From Nocardioides sp. R-C-SC26 (lineage in GTDB: Bacteria; Actinomycetota; Actinomycetes; Propionibacteriales; Nocardioidaceae), in assembly GCF_021246465.1 (NCBI RefSeq), contig NZ_JAHRHK010000013.1, positions 28,363 through 92,043 on the forward strand: DNA of 63,681 nucleotides, given 5' to 3'. Made by a program: the position numbers and the translations under genes. The notes beneath the pieces are model-generated. The model did no database searches. It saw only the letters and a list, made by a program, of their open reading frames with translations, and had not been told where the DNA came from. Below are positions 37,805-48,100 of this stretch, in pieces. The number at the start of each line of letters is the position of its first letter. The stretch's first letter is position 1.

Positions 37805-38454
37805 TAGTCGTCGACGACGTCGAGCGAGATCACGCCGTAGTCGTAGCCGCGGCGCGCGTAGACCACCGAGGGCCGCTCGCTCTCCTTGTCGACGAAGAGG
37901 TAGAAGTCGTGGCCGACCAGCTCCATCTCGTACAGCGCCTGCTCCAACGTCATCGGCGTCGCGGGGTGGGTCTTCTCACGCACCACCAGTGGACCGTCAC
38001 CGAGCATGTCGATCGATCCGACCGCGTGGTCGCGGGTCTCGCCCTCGTGGCCGACGGAATCGTTCGCGGCGACGGCGTCGACGAGCGAGTCGGGCACCAG
38101 GTCGCCCGACGTCAGCGCCTGCCCCACCGAGACCGGGCTGCGACGCCCGTGGTGCACGCGGCGACGGTCGGCAGCCCGGCGCATCTGGGTGGCCATCTTG
38201 TCCAGAGCCAGGTCGAGCGCCGCCATCTGGTGGTCGGCGGCCGCCTCGGCCCGAATGACCGGGCCCTTGGAGAACGCGGTGAGCTCGACGTGTACCGAGC
38301 GATCGTGCTGGCGGGGGTTCGGCTCGCAGTCGACCTCCACGTGGACCCGGATGATCCGGTGGTCGTGCTTCTCGAGCTTGGCGAGCTTCTCCGCGCAGTG
38401 ACGGCGATAGGAATCGGTGATCTCGCAGTGGCGTCCGGTGACGACGACGTCCAT
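37804..38454 (-). CDS. hpf: Long-form ribosome hibernation promoting factor
   Basis: A 216-residue protein. The N-terminal ~100 residues are the S30AE fold (MDVVVTGRHCEITDSYRRH, KLEKHDHRIIRVHVEV), then a linker and the C-terminal dimerisation domain (TLEQALYEMELVGHDFYLF, VVYARRGYDYGVISL). It docks in the mRNA channel of idle ribosomes and dimerises them into 100S particles. ATG 38454 has GGGAGG 8 nt upstream. The 500-bp region before it holds three hairpins. Confidence 0.95.
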   Translation of the reverse strand: MDVVVTGRHCEITDSYRRHCAEKLAKLEKHDHRIIRVHVEVDCEPNPRQHDRSVHVELTAFSKGPVIRAEAAADHQMAALDLALDKMATQMRRAADRRRVHHGRRSPVSVGQALTSGDLVPDSLVDAVAANDSVGHEGETRDHAVGSIDMLGDGPLVVREKTHPATPMTLEQALYEMELVGHDFYLFVDKESERPSVVYARRGYDYGVISLDVVDD

Positions 38455-38960
38455 ATGAACCTCCCGCTTAGGGTGCGTCTCCCAGACAGGACCATCTGGG
38501 AATGGGAGGAGTCCGCCCGGCCGACCTGGTCTTCGACCCCACAACCGCCTGCTGAGGCTCTCGCAGCTTGTCTGCCACTACTGACCTTCTCCCGCCACCG
38601 GAGCGCGGGAGAGTCGTCTCGAGGACGACTCCGCGCACGCGCCGGCAGACCGCATCTGACGGTCGGGACGAGGCAGGACTTACTTCTAAGCCGCACCGTG
38701 ATCCCCAGGTTCGGTCCGAGGACCGAACCGACGGGTTACGTGGGCCGTTTCGCCTGCGACTGGCATCGGCTTGCCACCCCAGGGCTGCCCCCGGGACGGC
38801 GCAACCACGGACCCGGGCGGACTCCATGCAGAGACGTTAGTCGGTCCGTCGGCACCGGGGAACCTCCGTTCCTGAACTTTCGCCGAGAAGGCGCGCGCAC
38901 CGGAACCGGCCTGAGCCGTGGCCGAGATCCGGGCCCACGATCGGGTGCCTCGCGTCGTCA
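38455..38960 (-). other. 506-bp gene-free leader region of hpf with three inverted repeats
   Basis: No plausible gene is seen on either strand. Going upstream from hpf, inverted repeats lie at 38480-38501 (7-bp stem), 38611-38631 (GAGTCGTC/GACGACTC) and 38708-38729 (perfect 10-bp arms). The first two could form RNA hairpins in a long hpf leader; the third may be a protein site or terminator of the upstream comF operon. Confidence 0.5.
38708..38729. promoter_or_regulatory. Perfect 22-bp palindrome upstream of hpf
   Basis: GGTTCGGTCC-GA-GGACCGAACC is a perfect inverted repeat with a 2-bp centre. The small centre suits a dimeric regulator better than an RNA loop. It is 255 bp upstream of hpf and 230 bp past the comF stop. 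Confidence 0.45.
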
Positions 38961-39740
38961 TCACCGTAGGGCGGACGGCGTCCTCCCGCGGGGCGTGGCC
39001 GCGATGGTGGCCACGCCGGCCACCCTCACCCCGATGCTCGCCAGCGCTCGCTCGGCCTCCCGTGCGGTGCTGCCGGTCGTCACGACGTCGTCGCAGACGA
39101 CGACGTGGGCAGTGACACCGCGCCGCGCCCACCGGCGCAGCTCCCGGTTGCGGGCCGCCATTGCGTGCACCTGGTTCTCGGCCCGCCCGACGGCGTCCAG
39201 GCCGGCCTGGTCGGCGGCGCCGGTGCGCGTCCGCAGGAGCGGCGCGACCTCGGCGCGTCGGTCCGTCGCGGTGAGGAGCGACGCACACGCGCGGCGGGTC
39301 AGCGCTGCCACGGGATCGTGACCGCGCGCTCGCACCGAGGCCGGATGCGAGGGCACCGGAACCAGAAGGATGGGCGCCGGCGCGCTGGCGTCCTCGATCG
39401 CCAGCACCTCCACGATCGCCTCGACGGCCCCGGCGAGCAACGCGCCCAACGGCGGGCGAAGCCCGAGCAGCCTCCGCTCCTTGTGGCCCACGATCGCCTC
39501 GCGGACCACACCCTCGTAGGGTGCCGCGGCCACCACGGGCACGCGCGGACCCGAGGCGTCCCGGGTCTCGACGACGTACCCGCCGCCCGGGAGCGAGCGG
39601 CGACACGCCGTGCACAGCACCAGGCCCGGCCTCAGGCAGCCGACGCAGGCACCGCCGAGCAAGACGTCGGACGCCGCGGCCCGCAGCCATCGTGCGTCGT
39701 CGGTCGTGGCAGCCAGGTGGGCACGGTCGGAGCCGATCAC
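38961..39740 (-). CDS. comF: ComF-family phosphoribosyltransferase-like protein
   Basis: A 259-residue protein. An N-terminal zinc finger of CVGC...CTAC type precedes a phosphoribosyltransferase fold ending with VVVCDDVVTTGSTARE, the PRPP-binding loop. LVPVPSHPASVRARGHDPV is the usual ComF signature. Its role in actinobacteria is unclear (DNA uptake helper or nucleotide metabolism). No ATG is in frame near the start; GTG 39740 is used. It lies 89 bp after lpqB in the mtrA-mtrB-lpqB-comF series. Confidence 0.9.
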   Translation of the reverse strand: MIGSDRAHLAATTDDARWLRAAASDVLLGGACVGCLRPGLVLCTACRRSLPGGGYVVETRDASGPRVPVVAAAPYEGVVREAIVGHKERRLLGLRPPLGALLAGAVEAIVEVLAIEDASAPAPILLVPVPSHPASVRARGHDPVAALTRRACASLLTATDRRAEVAPLLRTRTGAADQAGLDAVGRAENQVHAMAARNRELRRWARRGVTAHVVVCDDVVTTGSTAREAERALASIGVRVAGVATIAATPRGRTPSALR

Positions 39741-39829
39741 GAGGTCATGGCACCACGCACCCCGGCGACGACGGCCCCGCACCGGCACGACGCTGTGGAG
39801 GGACGGCCGGCCTGCCGCTCGGGGAGGCT

Positions 39830-41668
39830 CTATCCGCCACGGTAGGCGACGGCGGTGACGAGGACGCCGAAGCTCAGTTCCCGGCTGGTCGCCAGGTCGA
39901 CGCTCCCGGTGCGCGTCAGTCCCCACGTCGGCTGGCCGAGCGCGACTCCCCCGGCGAGCCCGGTCAGGGGCCGCGAGACCGTGGCGGCGAGCGAGTCGAT
40001 GCCCGCGGGCGCACCGTCGACCGAGACGGTGTGCACCTCGACGACCTCCGCCGGCACCACCGGGGCAAGCACCGCGATCGTGGTGGCCGAGTGCCACGCG
40101 ACGTCGACGATGCGCCGCAACGTCGCTCGTCCGGTGTCGATCTCCACGGTCGGAGTGACCGACGCGATCCGTCCGCGTTGGTCGACCTCGACCCTCCCCG
40201 CGCGGATCCGGTCGCTGTCCTCGCCGCGCACGACCGCGACGAAACGGGTGCCGTCGGGCGAGACGAGGAAACGCACCACCTCGGCGGCGGTCACGCCGGG
40301 AACCTCGACCCGGCGCACACGTCGCGGCACCCCGCTCGGGTCGGGCACGATGCACCACACCACGGCTCCGGCGGCCGTGCGGTCCACCACCCACACCCGT
40401 CCCATCGCATCCCAGACCGGTGCGAGCAGGTCGGTGCCGCCGGTGAGCACCGGGACCACCTCATCGCCCGGATCGGCCGCGCCGGGCGGCGTCGCGCCGT
40501 CCCCACCACCGGTGACGTCGATCGGTCGACCCACCCCCGCCACCAGGACCCGATCTCCGGCGACGCCGACTCCGGCGGCGCGGACCCCGTCGAGATCGAC
40601 CGCCACGTCGCGGAGGCCGGCCCGTCCGGCTCCGAACGGCCCCGACGTCGGCCGAGGCTCGGGCTGCCCGCCCGGGAGGAGCACGAGCCGCCCACGCGCG
40701 AGGCCGTAGAGATCTCCCGGTCCCCCGATGCCGGCCGGCACGTACCGCCCGCTCTCGGCGACCGGGAACGCCGTGGCTCCCGACGCGTCGCGCACCACCT
40801 GGTCGCCGATGGTCAGCTGCAGCGCCTTGATCCGCGGATCCTGACGCAGCGTCCACACCAGCTGCGCCAGCATCCGATCGACGGTGGACTGGTTCGGCGG
40901 AACCGCGGGTCCGGCCAGCGAGAGGTCGGCGACGCCGTCCGCCGAGACCGGCACCGAGAGGCCCTGGCTCAGCCCCGCCGGGATCGCCGTACTGACGACG
41001 TCGGCCAACGCCGATCCCGGGCCCGCCAGGAGACCGCTGATCAACGACGTCGCGCGCTGGTCGCCGCGCGGCACGTAGACCGGCTCGGGTACCAGGACCG
41101 ATCCCGAGGGATCGAAGAAGTAGAGCGAGGCCTGCTGGAACCGCTGGGCGAACCAGGCATCCGGGACGACGAGCGCATTGGGCGGGTTGACGATCCGGTA
41201 CTCGCCGTTCTCGACGGTCAGGTCGAAGCGCAGGGTCTGACGTGGCGCTGGCAGCCGGCCACGCCACGCACCGGCCCGGTCGAGCAGCTCGGCCTCGGCC
41301 AGCCGCACCGAGACACGTAGGCTGGACTCCTGCTGCGGCGGCAGCTTGTCGGCGTAGGTGATGGTGGTCGTCTCGGGCGCCCACTCCTGCGCGGCCGTGG
41401 CGGCGAGGTACTGGCGGGCGACGTCGACGCGCAGGGGCGAGGCGGTCATCGCATCGAGGAAGCCGCGCACGATCTCCACCGGGCTCGCACCGCTGACGGG
41501 CGGGAGGGCGGTGAGATCGAACGCCTCGGCATCGGCGGCCTGGGAGTCGGCGTCGGCCTCGACCACCGGACCGGACTCGGGGAGGCCCGCACAGGCCGCG
41601 AGCACCGGCACGACCAGGAGCACCACGAGCGCGCGACGCGCCCGAACGAGACGACGTCCGCCCCTCAT
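39830..41668 (-). CDS. lpqB: Lipoprotein LpqB
   Basis: A 612-residue lipoprotein with signal peptide and lipobox VLAAC (Cys about residue 26). A GerMN-like domain is at about 200-310 and a beta-propeller-like C-terminal half follows. LpqB binds the extracellular part of MtrB and tunes MtrA phosphorylation. ATG 41668 overlaps the mtrB stop (ATGA). Confidence 0.95.
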   Translation of the reverse strand: MRGGRRLVRARRALVVLLVVPVLAACAGLPESGPVVEADADSQAADAEAFDLTALPPVSGASPVEIVRGFLDAMTASPLRVDVARQYLAATAAQEWAPETTTITYADKLPPQQESSLRVSVRLAEAELLDRAGAWRGRLPAPRQTLRFDLTVENGEYRIVNPPNALVVPDAWFAQRFQQASLYFFDPSGSVLVPEPVYVPRGDQRATSLISGLLAGPGSALADVVSTAIPAGLSQGLSVPVSADGVADLSLAGPAVPPNQSTVDRMLAQLVWTLRQDPRIKALQLTIGDQVVRDASGATAFPVAESGRYVPAGIGGPGDLYGLARGRLVLLPGGQPEPRPTSGPFGAGRAGLRDVAVDLDGVRAAGVGVAGDRVLVAGVGRPIDVTGGGDGATPPGAADPGDEVVPVLTGGTDLLAPVWDAMGRVWVVDRTAAGAVVWCIVPDPSGVPRRVRRVEVPGVTAAEVVRFLVSPDGTRFVAVVRGEDSDRIRAGRVEVDQRGRIASVTPTVEIDTGRATLRRIVDVAWHSATTIAVLAPVVPAEVVEVHTVSVDGAPAGIDSLAATVSRPLTGLAGGVALGQPTWGLTRTGSVDLATSRELSFGVLVTAVAYRGG

Positions 41669-43413
41669 CGGGCACCCCCTGCGGTCGGCCCGGAGGCGGC
41701 GCGCGTGTCACGGTTCGGCGACCCCGGCGCATGGGACGAGTCCGGTGGCGATCCCGGCGACCGTCCCACGGGGACACCCTGCTGGTCCGCGCCGTCGCCC
41801 TCGCGCGACACGGCGTCGGCCGGTTGCAGCGGGAGGGGACTGCGACGCACCGGGTGGCGAACATGGCGCGGAAGCGTGAGTCTGAACTGCGCACCGTCGC
41901 CAGGTCGCCCCCAGGCCTGTAGCCACCCGCCGTGCAGCAAGGTGTCCTCCATCGCGATGGAGAGGCCGAGGCCGGTGCCTCCGCTGGTGCGCGCTCGAGC
42001 GGGGTCGGCACGCCAGAAGCGGTTGAACACCATCGCCGACTCCCCCGGCTCCAGGCCCACGCCGTAGTCGCGGACCGCGACCGCGGCGGCGGCGTCGTCG
42101 CTGGCGAGGTGGACGACGATGCCGGGGTCACGCCCGTCGACCGCGGCGTGATCGATCGCGTTGGTCACCAGGTTGCGCACGATCCGCTCCACACGGCGCA
42201 CGTCGGCCTCGGCCAGGCAGGGTCGGCCGTCGTCCAGGACGGCGACCCGGACACCGCGCTGCTCGGCGAGCGCGGTCGTCTGCTCGACGACGCGTCGCAC
42301 GACGTCGCCGAGGTTGACGTCGTCCAGGTCCAGGACGGCGGCGCCGGCGTCGAACCGACTGATCTCGAGCAGGTCACTGAGCAGCACCTCGAAGCGATCG
42401 AGCTCGGTCTGCAGCAGTTCTGCGGCCCGCGCGGTGGCGGGGTCGAAGCCGACGCGCGCGTCGTGGAGCACGTCGCCGGCCATCCGCACCGTCGTCAGGG
42501 GGGTGCGGAGCTCGTGGGAGACGTCGGAGACGAACCGGCGCTGCACGCGGCTCAGCTCCTCGAGCTGACGGATCTGGCGTTGGAGGTTGGACGCCATCTG
42601 GTTGAACGACGTCGCCAGGCGGGCCATGTCGTCCTCCCCACTGACCCGCAACCGCTCCTGCAGCCGCCCCGCGGCCAGTCGTTCGGCGACCCGCCGGGCC
42701 ATCCGGATCGGCGTGACCACCTGCCGGATGACGAGCCAGGTCAGCGCCGCGACGAGTACGAGCAGCAGCGCCGCGGCGGTGAGCAGCGCCCGGGTGACCA
42801 GAGCGAGCGTCTCGCCCTCCTCCTCCAGCGGGAACAGGTAGTAGAGCGCGTACGTGCGGCCGTCCGCGGGGAGTGTGATGCGCGACCCGACGGCGATGCC
42901 CGGCTCGCTGGTGCGCTCCTCGCCGCGCTCGGTGACGATGCTGGTGTAAGTCCACACCGCACCGGGTGCGGCCTGGGCCAGCCGCTCCTCCAGCCGCGCG
43001 GGGATGCTCGCCGCAAGATCGAGACCGCTGGTCGAGGCAGCAAGGCCGCTCCCCAGCGGCAGGTCGTCGTCGACCGGGCCGGCAAGCACGACGCCGTAGC
43101 CACGGGTGTCGCCGCGCGAGATGATCGGATCCGCCAGCTCTCGCACCTGCCGGGCGGCGTCGACCTCGGTTCCGGAGGCGGCCGCGAGCCGCACCCGAGC
43201 GTCGTCGGTCTCGCTGGCCGCCTCGGCGACGACCGCGTCGACGCGGTGTTCGAGGAGGCCGTCACGGATCTGCTGGAGGAGCAGCAGCCCGACGCCGGTG
43301 ATCACCACGCCCGAGAGCAGCAGGATGCTGACGACGACACGCGCCTGGGTCGACCGACGCCAGAACGTCAGGCCCCGACGAACGGCGACCGGCACCGGCA
43401 GGACCCGCACCAC
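41665..43413 (-). CDS. mtrB: Sensor histidine kinase MtrB
   Basis: A 582-residue membrane kinase. Two membrane helices (VVVSILLLSGVVITGVGLLLL and ALLTAAALLLVLVAALTWLVI) enclose an extracellular sensor of about 150 residues. Then come HAMP, HisKA with SDVSHELRTPLTTV (His phospho-site) and the HATPase with NLVTNAIDHA, RDYGVGL and GGTGLGLSIA. The last ~70 residues are low complexity. It phosphorylates MtrA and controls wall and division genes. It starts 3 bp after mtrA. Confidence 0.96.
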   Translation of the reverse strand: MVRVLPVPVAVRRGLTFWRRSTQARVVVSILLLSGVVITGVGLLLLQQIRDGLLEHRVDAVVAEAASETDDARVRLAAASGTEVDAARQVRELADPIISRGDTRGYGVVLAGPVDDDLPLGSGLAASTSGLDLAASIPARLEERLAQAAPGAVWTYTSIVTERGEERTSEPGIAVGSRITLPADGRTYALYYLFPLEEEGETLALVTRALLTAAALLLVLVAALTWLVIRQVVTPIRMARRVAERLAAGRLQERLRVSGEDDMARLATSFNQMASNLQRQIRQLEELSRVQRRFVSDVSHELRTPLTTVRMAGDVLHDARVGFDPATARAAELLQTELDRFEVLLSDLLEISRFDAGAAVLDLDDVNLGDVVRRVVEQTTALAEQRGVRVAVLDDGRPCLAEADVRRVERIVRNLVTNAIDHAAVDGRDPGIVVHLASDDAAAAVAVRDYGVGLEPGESAMVFNRFWRADPARARTSGGTGLGLSIAMEDTLLHGGWLQAWGRPGDGAQFRLTLPRHVRHPVRRSPLPLQPADAVSREGDGADQQGVPVGRSPGSPPDSSHAPGSPNRDTRAASGPTAGGAR

Positions 43414-43416
43414 GAC

Positions 43417-44124
43417 CTACTGCTTGCCGGCCTTGTAGCCGACGCCGCGCACCGTCAGCACGATCTCGGGATGCTCGGGGTCGTGCTCGACCTTGGAGCG
43501 CAGGCGCTGTACGTGCACGTTGACCAAACGCGTGTCGGCGGCGTGCCGGTAGCCCCAGACCTTCTCCAGCAGCATCTCGCGCGTGAAGACCTGCCACGGC
43601 TGACGCGCCAGGCAGAGCAGGAGGTCGAACTCGAGCGGCGTGAGGTTGATCGGCTCGCCCGCGCGGGACACGGAGTGCCCGGCGACGTCGATCTCGAGGT
43701 CGCCGACGTTGATCTGCTCCTGGTGGGTGTTGCCCTCGCGACGTCGCACCCGCGCCCTGATGCGGGCGACGAGCTCCTTGGGCTTGAACGGCTTGACCAC
43801 GTAGTCGTCGGCACCGGACTCCAGCCCGACGACGATGTCGACGGTGTCCCCCTTGGCCGTGAGCATCACGATCGGGATTCCCGACTCTGCGCGGATCTCC
43901 TTGCATACGTCGATGCCGTCCCGGCCGGGGAGCATCAGGTCCAGCAGCACGACGTCGGGGCGGTACTCGCGCACGGCGGCCAGCGCCTGGTCGCCCCGAC
44001 CGACTGTGTGGGAGTCGAAGCCCTCCTGCCGCAGCACGATGGAGAGCATCTCGGCCAGCGCGGCATCGTCGTCGACGACCAGGACGCGACCATTCGTCGC
44101 CAGGTCACTCGACAGCTCAGTCAT
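43417..44124 (-). CDS. mtrA: Response regulator MtrA
   Basis: A 235-residue OmpR-type regulator. The receiver has VLVVDDDAALAEML, phospho-Asp in DVVLLDLMLPG, IVMLTAKG and VVKPFKPKEL; the C-terminal winged helix has LTPLEFDLLLCLARQP and YRHAADTRLVNVHVQRLRSK. It acts with MtrB/LpqB on peptidoglycan and replication genes. ATG 44124 is preferred because TAGGAT ends 7 nt upstream; GTG 44130 in frame is the alternative. Confidence 0.97.
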   Translation of the reverse strand: MTELSSDLATNGRVLVVDDDAALAEMLSIVLRQEGFDSHTVGRGDQALAAVREYRPDVVLLDLMLPGRDGIDVCKEIRAESGIPIVMLTAKGDTVDIVVGLESGADDYVVKPFKPKELVARIRARVRRREGNTHQEQINVGDLEIDVAGHSVSRAGEPINLTPLEFDLLLCLARQPWQVFTREMLLEKVWGYRHAADTRLVNVHVQRLRSKVEHDPEHPEIVLTVRGVGYKAGKQ

Positions 44125-44131
44125 GTTCACG

Positions 44132-44137
44132 ATCCTA
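44132..44137 (-). promoter_or_regulatory. -10 box TAGGAT, leaderless start of mtrA
   Basis: TAGGAT on the minus strand ends 7 nt before ATG 44124; the in-frame GTG 44130 would lie before the transcript start. Confidence 0.5.
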
Positions 44138-44198
44138 GTGGCAGGTCCGGGAGCGTCAGGGGCCTCACGGATGCGGCGTCGTCACACCGAAATGCAGC

Positions 44199-44233
44199 GG
44201 ACCCAGGGGGCAGGTCGCCCGCCCCCTCGGTCC
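44199..44233 (-). terminator. Terminator of ahcY
   Basis: A 13-bp stem with one mismatch (44199-44211 with 44221-44233) and a 9-nt loop lies 18 bp past the ahcY stop and before the mtrA promoter. Confidence 0.7.
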
Positions 44234-44251
44234 GACGCCGGTCGGCGCCGC

Positions 44252-45706
<1,455 letters not shown>

Positions 45707-45756
45707 GAAGTTGTCTCCTCGGATCAGGGAGTCAGGTCTGCGCCGCGCATCTGCGC

Positions 45757-45794
45757 GCTCGGTCGGGATCTCCCACGCGGACCCTCCGAGCGTA
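45757..45794 (-). promoter_or_regulatory. Promoter and structured leader of ahcY
   Basis: TACGCT (45794-45789) is a possible -10. The following ~80-nt leader has GCTCGG/CCGAGC arms (45757-45762 and 45786-45791) and an inner GGGA/TCCC pair. The outer arm overlaps the -10, so it may be DNA-level structure. I could not fit it to a known SAH or SAM riboswitch. Confidence 0.25.
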
Positions 45795-45914
45795 GGCCGA
45801 CGGCTGCTCACGGCCCCAATCGGCGACGCCGGTGACCTCGTTCGATGTCCGCCTCGTGCCTGAGTCTGATTCCATCGATCTCGCTCGCCACGCCGACAAC
45901 CGGCGGACTCAGAC

Positions 45915-46850
45915 TCAGTGCGCCTTCTTCGTCCGCGGCAGCACCTGCACCACCGCGAGCACGACCGCGCCGACGAGCAGCCCGACCAGCGCCGACGCGG
46001 TGGTGTTGGTCAGCCAGGCGAGCACTCCGCCGACGCCGTCCACGGCGTGGTGGACCTTCCCCTCGAGATGGTGCACGGCCTCGTAGGGCGCATGCCACCC
46101 GAGATCGTCGACGCCGACGAGCAGGATGTGCCCGCCGACCCACAGCATGGCCGCGGTGCCGACGACCGCGATCACGGCGAGCACCTTTGGCATGCCGGCG
46201 ACGAGGCCGCGACCGGTCTTCTGCGCGAGTGCCGAGGAACGCTGGGCAAGGCTGAGGCCCGCGTCGTCCATCTTCACGATCAGCGCCACCACCCCGTAGA
46301 CGAGCACCGTGATACCGATGGCGACGACGGCGAGGATGATCGCGCGGGAGAGAAAGCTCTCGTTGGTGACCTCGTCGAGTGCGATGACCATGATCTCGGC
46401 CGAGAGGATGAGGTCGGTGCGGATCGCTCCGGAGACCATCGTCTTCTCGTGGTCGGGACCGAGCTCGGTGACCGGCGCGTCGTGCCCGCCGTGGCCCGCG
46501 ATCCTGCCCCAGATCTTGTGCGCACCCTCGTAGGCGAGGAATCCCCCGCCCATCATCAGGATTGGCGTGAGCAGCCACGGCAGGAACTCGCTGAGCAGCA
46601 GCGCCGCCGGGAGGATGAAGACCAGCTTGTTGCGCAGCGACCCGACGGCGATCTGCTTGATCATCGGCAGCTCGCGCTCGGCGGCGATGCCGCGCACGTA
46701 CTGCGGCGTGACCGCGGTGTCGTCGACGACGACCCCCGCGGCCTTCACACTCGCACGACCCGCCGCTGCCCCGACGTCGTCGATGGAGGCCGCCGCGAGC
46801 TTCGCGAGCGCGGCGATGTCGTCGAGAAGCGCGAAGAGCCCGGCAGCCAT
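45915..46850 (-). CDS. DUF808 (YedI-like) membrane protein
   Basis: A 311-residue protein with about six hydrophobic segments (for example [30 protein letters not shown] and [23 protein letters not shown]). The opening [20 protein letters not shown] and [20 protein letters not shown] are the DUF808 hallmarks. Function unknown. It is inserted, relative to mycobacteria, between ahcY and the SIS/manB genes. Confidence 0.9.
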   Translation of the reverse strand: MAAGLFALLDDIAALAKLAAASIDDVGAAAGRASVKAAGVVVDDTAVTPQYVRGIAAERELPMIKQIAVGSLRNKLVFILPAALLLSEFLPWLLTPILMMGGGFLAYEGAHKIWGRIAGHGGHDAPVTELGPDHEKTMVSGAIRTDLILSAEIMVIALDEVTNESFLSRAIILAVVAIGITVLVYGVVALIVKMDDAGLSLAQRSSALAQKTGRGLVAGMPKVLAVIAVVGTAAMLWVGGHILLVGVDDLGWHAPYEAVHHLEGKVHHAVDGVGGVLAWLTNTTASALVGLLVGAVVLAVVQVLPRTKKAH

Positions 46851-46889
46851 GGCGGCAGGCTACCGACCGCGGCCGCCTCGCAGTGCTCC

Positions 46890-48023
46890 CTACCGCCTCG
46901 GCGCACTCGTGCCGTGCGGCACCCTCTCGCGATCGGACAGGTCGACGTGGTCAGGCGTCGCACCGAGCGGCGGTCGGATGGGTGCCTGCTCGTGCTCGAC
47001 CACCGCCATCGAGAGATCCACGGCCTGCACGGCCTGCTCCTGGGCGTAGGCGAGCGGATCCGCGACGCGCTCCAGTCGCCGCGCGATCGGGGGTGCCGCG
47101 AGCAGGAACGAGCAGGCGATGCCGGCCGCGACGATCGCCAGCGCCGCCGGGACGACCGCTGTCTGCGCCCACTCGTCGAAACCTGCGTACTCGGCCCCGC
47201 GCACCGCGAAACCGTGGAAGAGGTAGACGACGAGGGTGGCCGCTCCCATCCGGGTGAACCAGCCTTCCGCGCGCGGTACGAGGGTCAAGAAGGCGAAGGC
47301 ACAGGCGATCCCGATCAGCAGAAGGCTCGCGCGCGTCGCCGCGGCATCGAGGCCGCTCGCGTCGACGACGTCGTAGCTGCGGTAGTAGAGCCAGTCGCGC
47401 CCGGCCCAACCGTCGAGGAAACGCGCGGCGACGAAGGCCGTAGCGAGCACGACCACACCGACGACGGCCGCGGCGGAGCGTTCGAGCACCGCGAGGCGCT
47501 CCCGCGTCGCGACGAGACCGAGCACGAAGAACGGCAGGAACCCGAGCACTCGCGCGAGGTCGAAGTACACCGCGTACTCGAAGCTCAGGTAGCCGGCCGC
47601 CAGGCTGATTGCCACAGCCGAGCCGACCGCGACGACGGGCGGCAGGGCACGGAACACCGGCGTCATCAGCCGCCAGCAGAACACCGCCACCAGGTACCAG
47701 ACGGGCCAGTGCGGATCGAGGAAGACGTCGGAGATGGTCTCGTCGCCGACGTAGGTGCGGAAGAGCACGAGGGCGCACTCGAAGAGCAGATACGGCACCA
47801 GCACCGAGCGCACCAGTGCCCACAGACGCCCGCGGCTGTAGTCGAACGTGCGCGAGAGGTAGCCGGTGACGAAGACGAACGCCGGCATGTGCCAGAAGTA
47901 GACGAAGTGGTACCACTGGTCGGTGAGGGCCCCCGAGGGCAGCAGGATCCACCCGTGTCCGACGACCACGAGGGTCACCAGGGCCATCTTGGCGTTGTCG
48001 AGCCAGGGGTCACGGGAGGCCAT
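46890..48023 (-). CDS. Membrane acyltransferase, fucose 4-O-acetylase-like
   Basis: A 377-residue protein with about ten membrane segments, of the acyltransferase-3 family. DPWLDNAKMALVTLVVVGHGW contains the D..K...(V)GH motif, and FVYFWHMPAFVFVTGYL matches the second conserved loop. It would O-acetylate a surface glycan or lipid from cytosolic acetyl-CoA. The C-terminal ~60 residues are soluble. ATG 48023 is chosen; the frame upstream lacks the family pattern. Confidence 0.88.
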   Translation of the reverse strand: MASRDPWLDNAKMALVTLVVVGHGWILLPSGALTDQWYHFVYFWHMPAFVFVTGYLSRTFDYSRGRLWALVRSVLVPYLLFECALVLFRTYVGDETISDVFLDPHWPVWYLVAVFCWRLMTPVFRALPPVVAVGSAVAISLAAGYLSFEYAVYFDLARVLGFLPFFVLGLVATRERLAVLERSAAAVVGVVVLATAFVAARFLDGWAGRDWLYYRSYDVVDASGLDAAATRASLLLIGIACAFAFLTLVPRAEGWFTRMGAATLVVYLFHGFAVRGAEYAGFDEWAQTAVVPAALAIVAAGIACSFLLAAPPIARRLERVADPLAYAQEQAVQAVDLSMAVVEHEQAPIRPPLGATPDHVDLSDRERVPHGTSAPRR

Positions 48024-48100
48024 GGGGGTGCAGCGTCCCCTGGTGGTCGGCCGGCAAACCACCCCTCCGGGCCGGAGGCTCGATGATCTGCCCGGACGGA

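Noticed and set aside
45707..45814. SAH or SAM riboswitch before ahcY
   Set aside because: Some stems are present, but I could not match the conserved core of either class, and one arm overlaps the likely -10.
45860..45918. CTGAGTCTGA/TCAGACTCAG inverted repeat at the end of DUF808
   Set aside because: A 39-nt loop makes it a weak terminator, and one arm lies within the coding end; kept only as a note.
45918..48086. A 722-codon open frame opposite DUF808 and the acyltransferase
   Set aside because: Highly charged, repetitive His/Arg/Glu translation with no family resemblance; both minus-strand genes are well supported.
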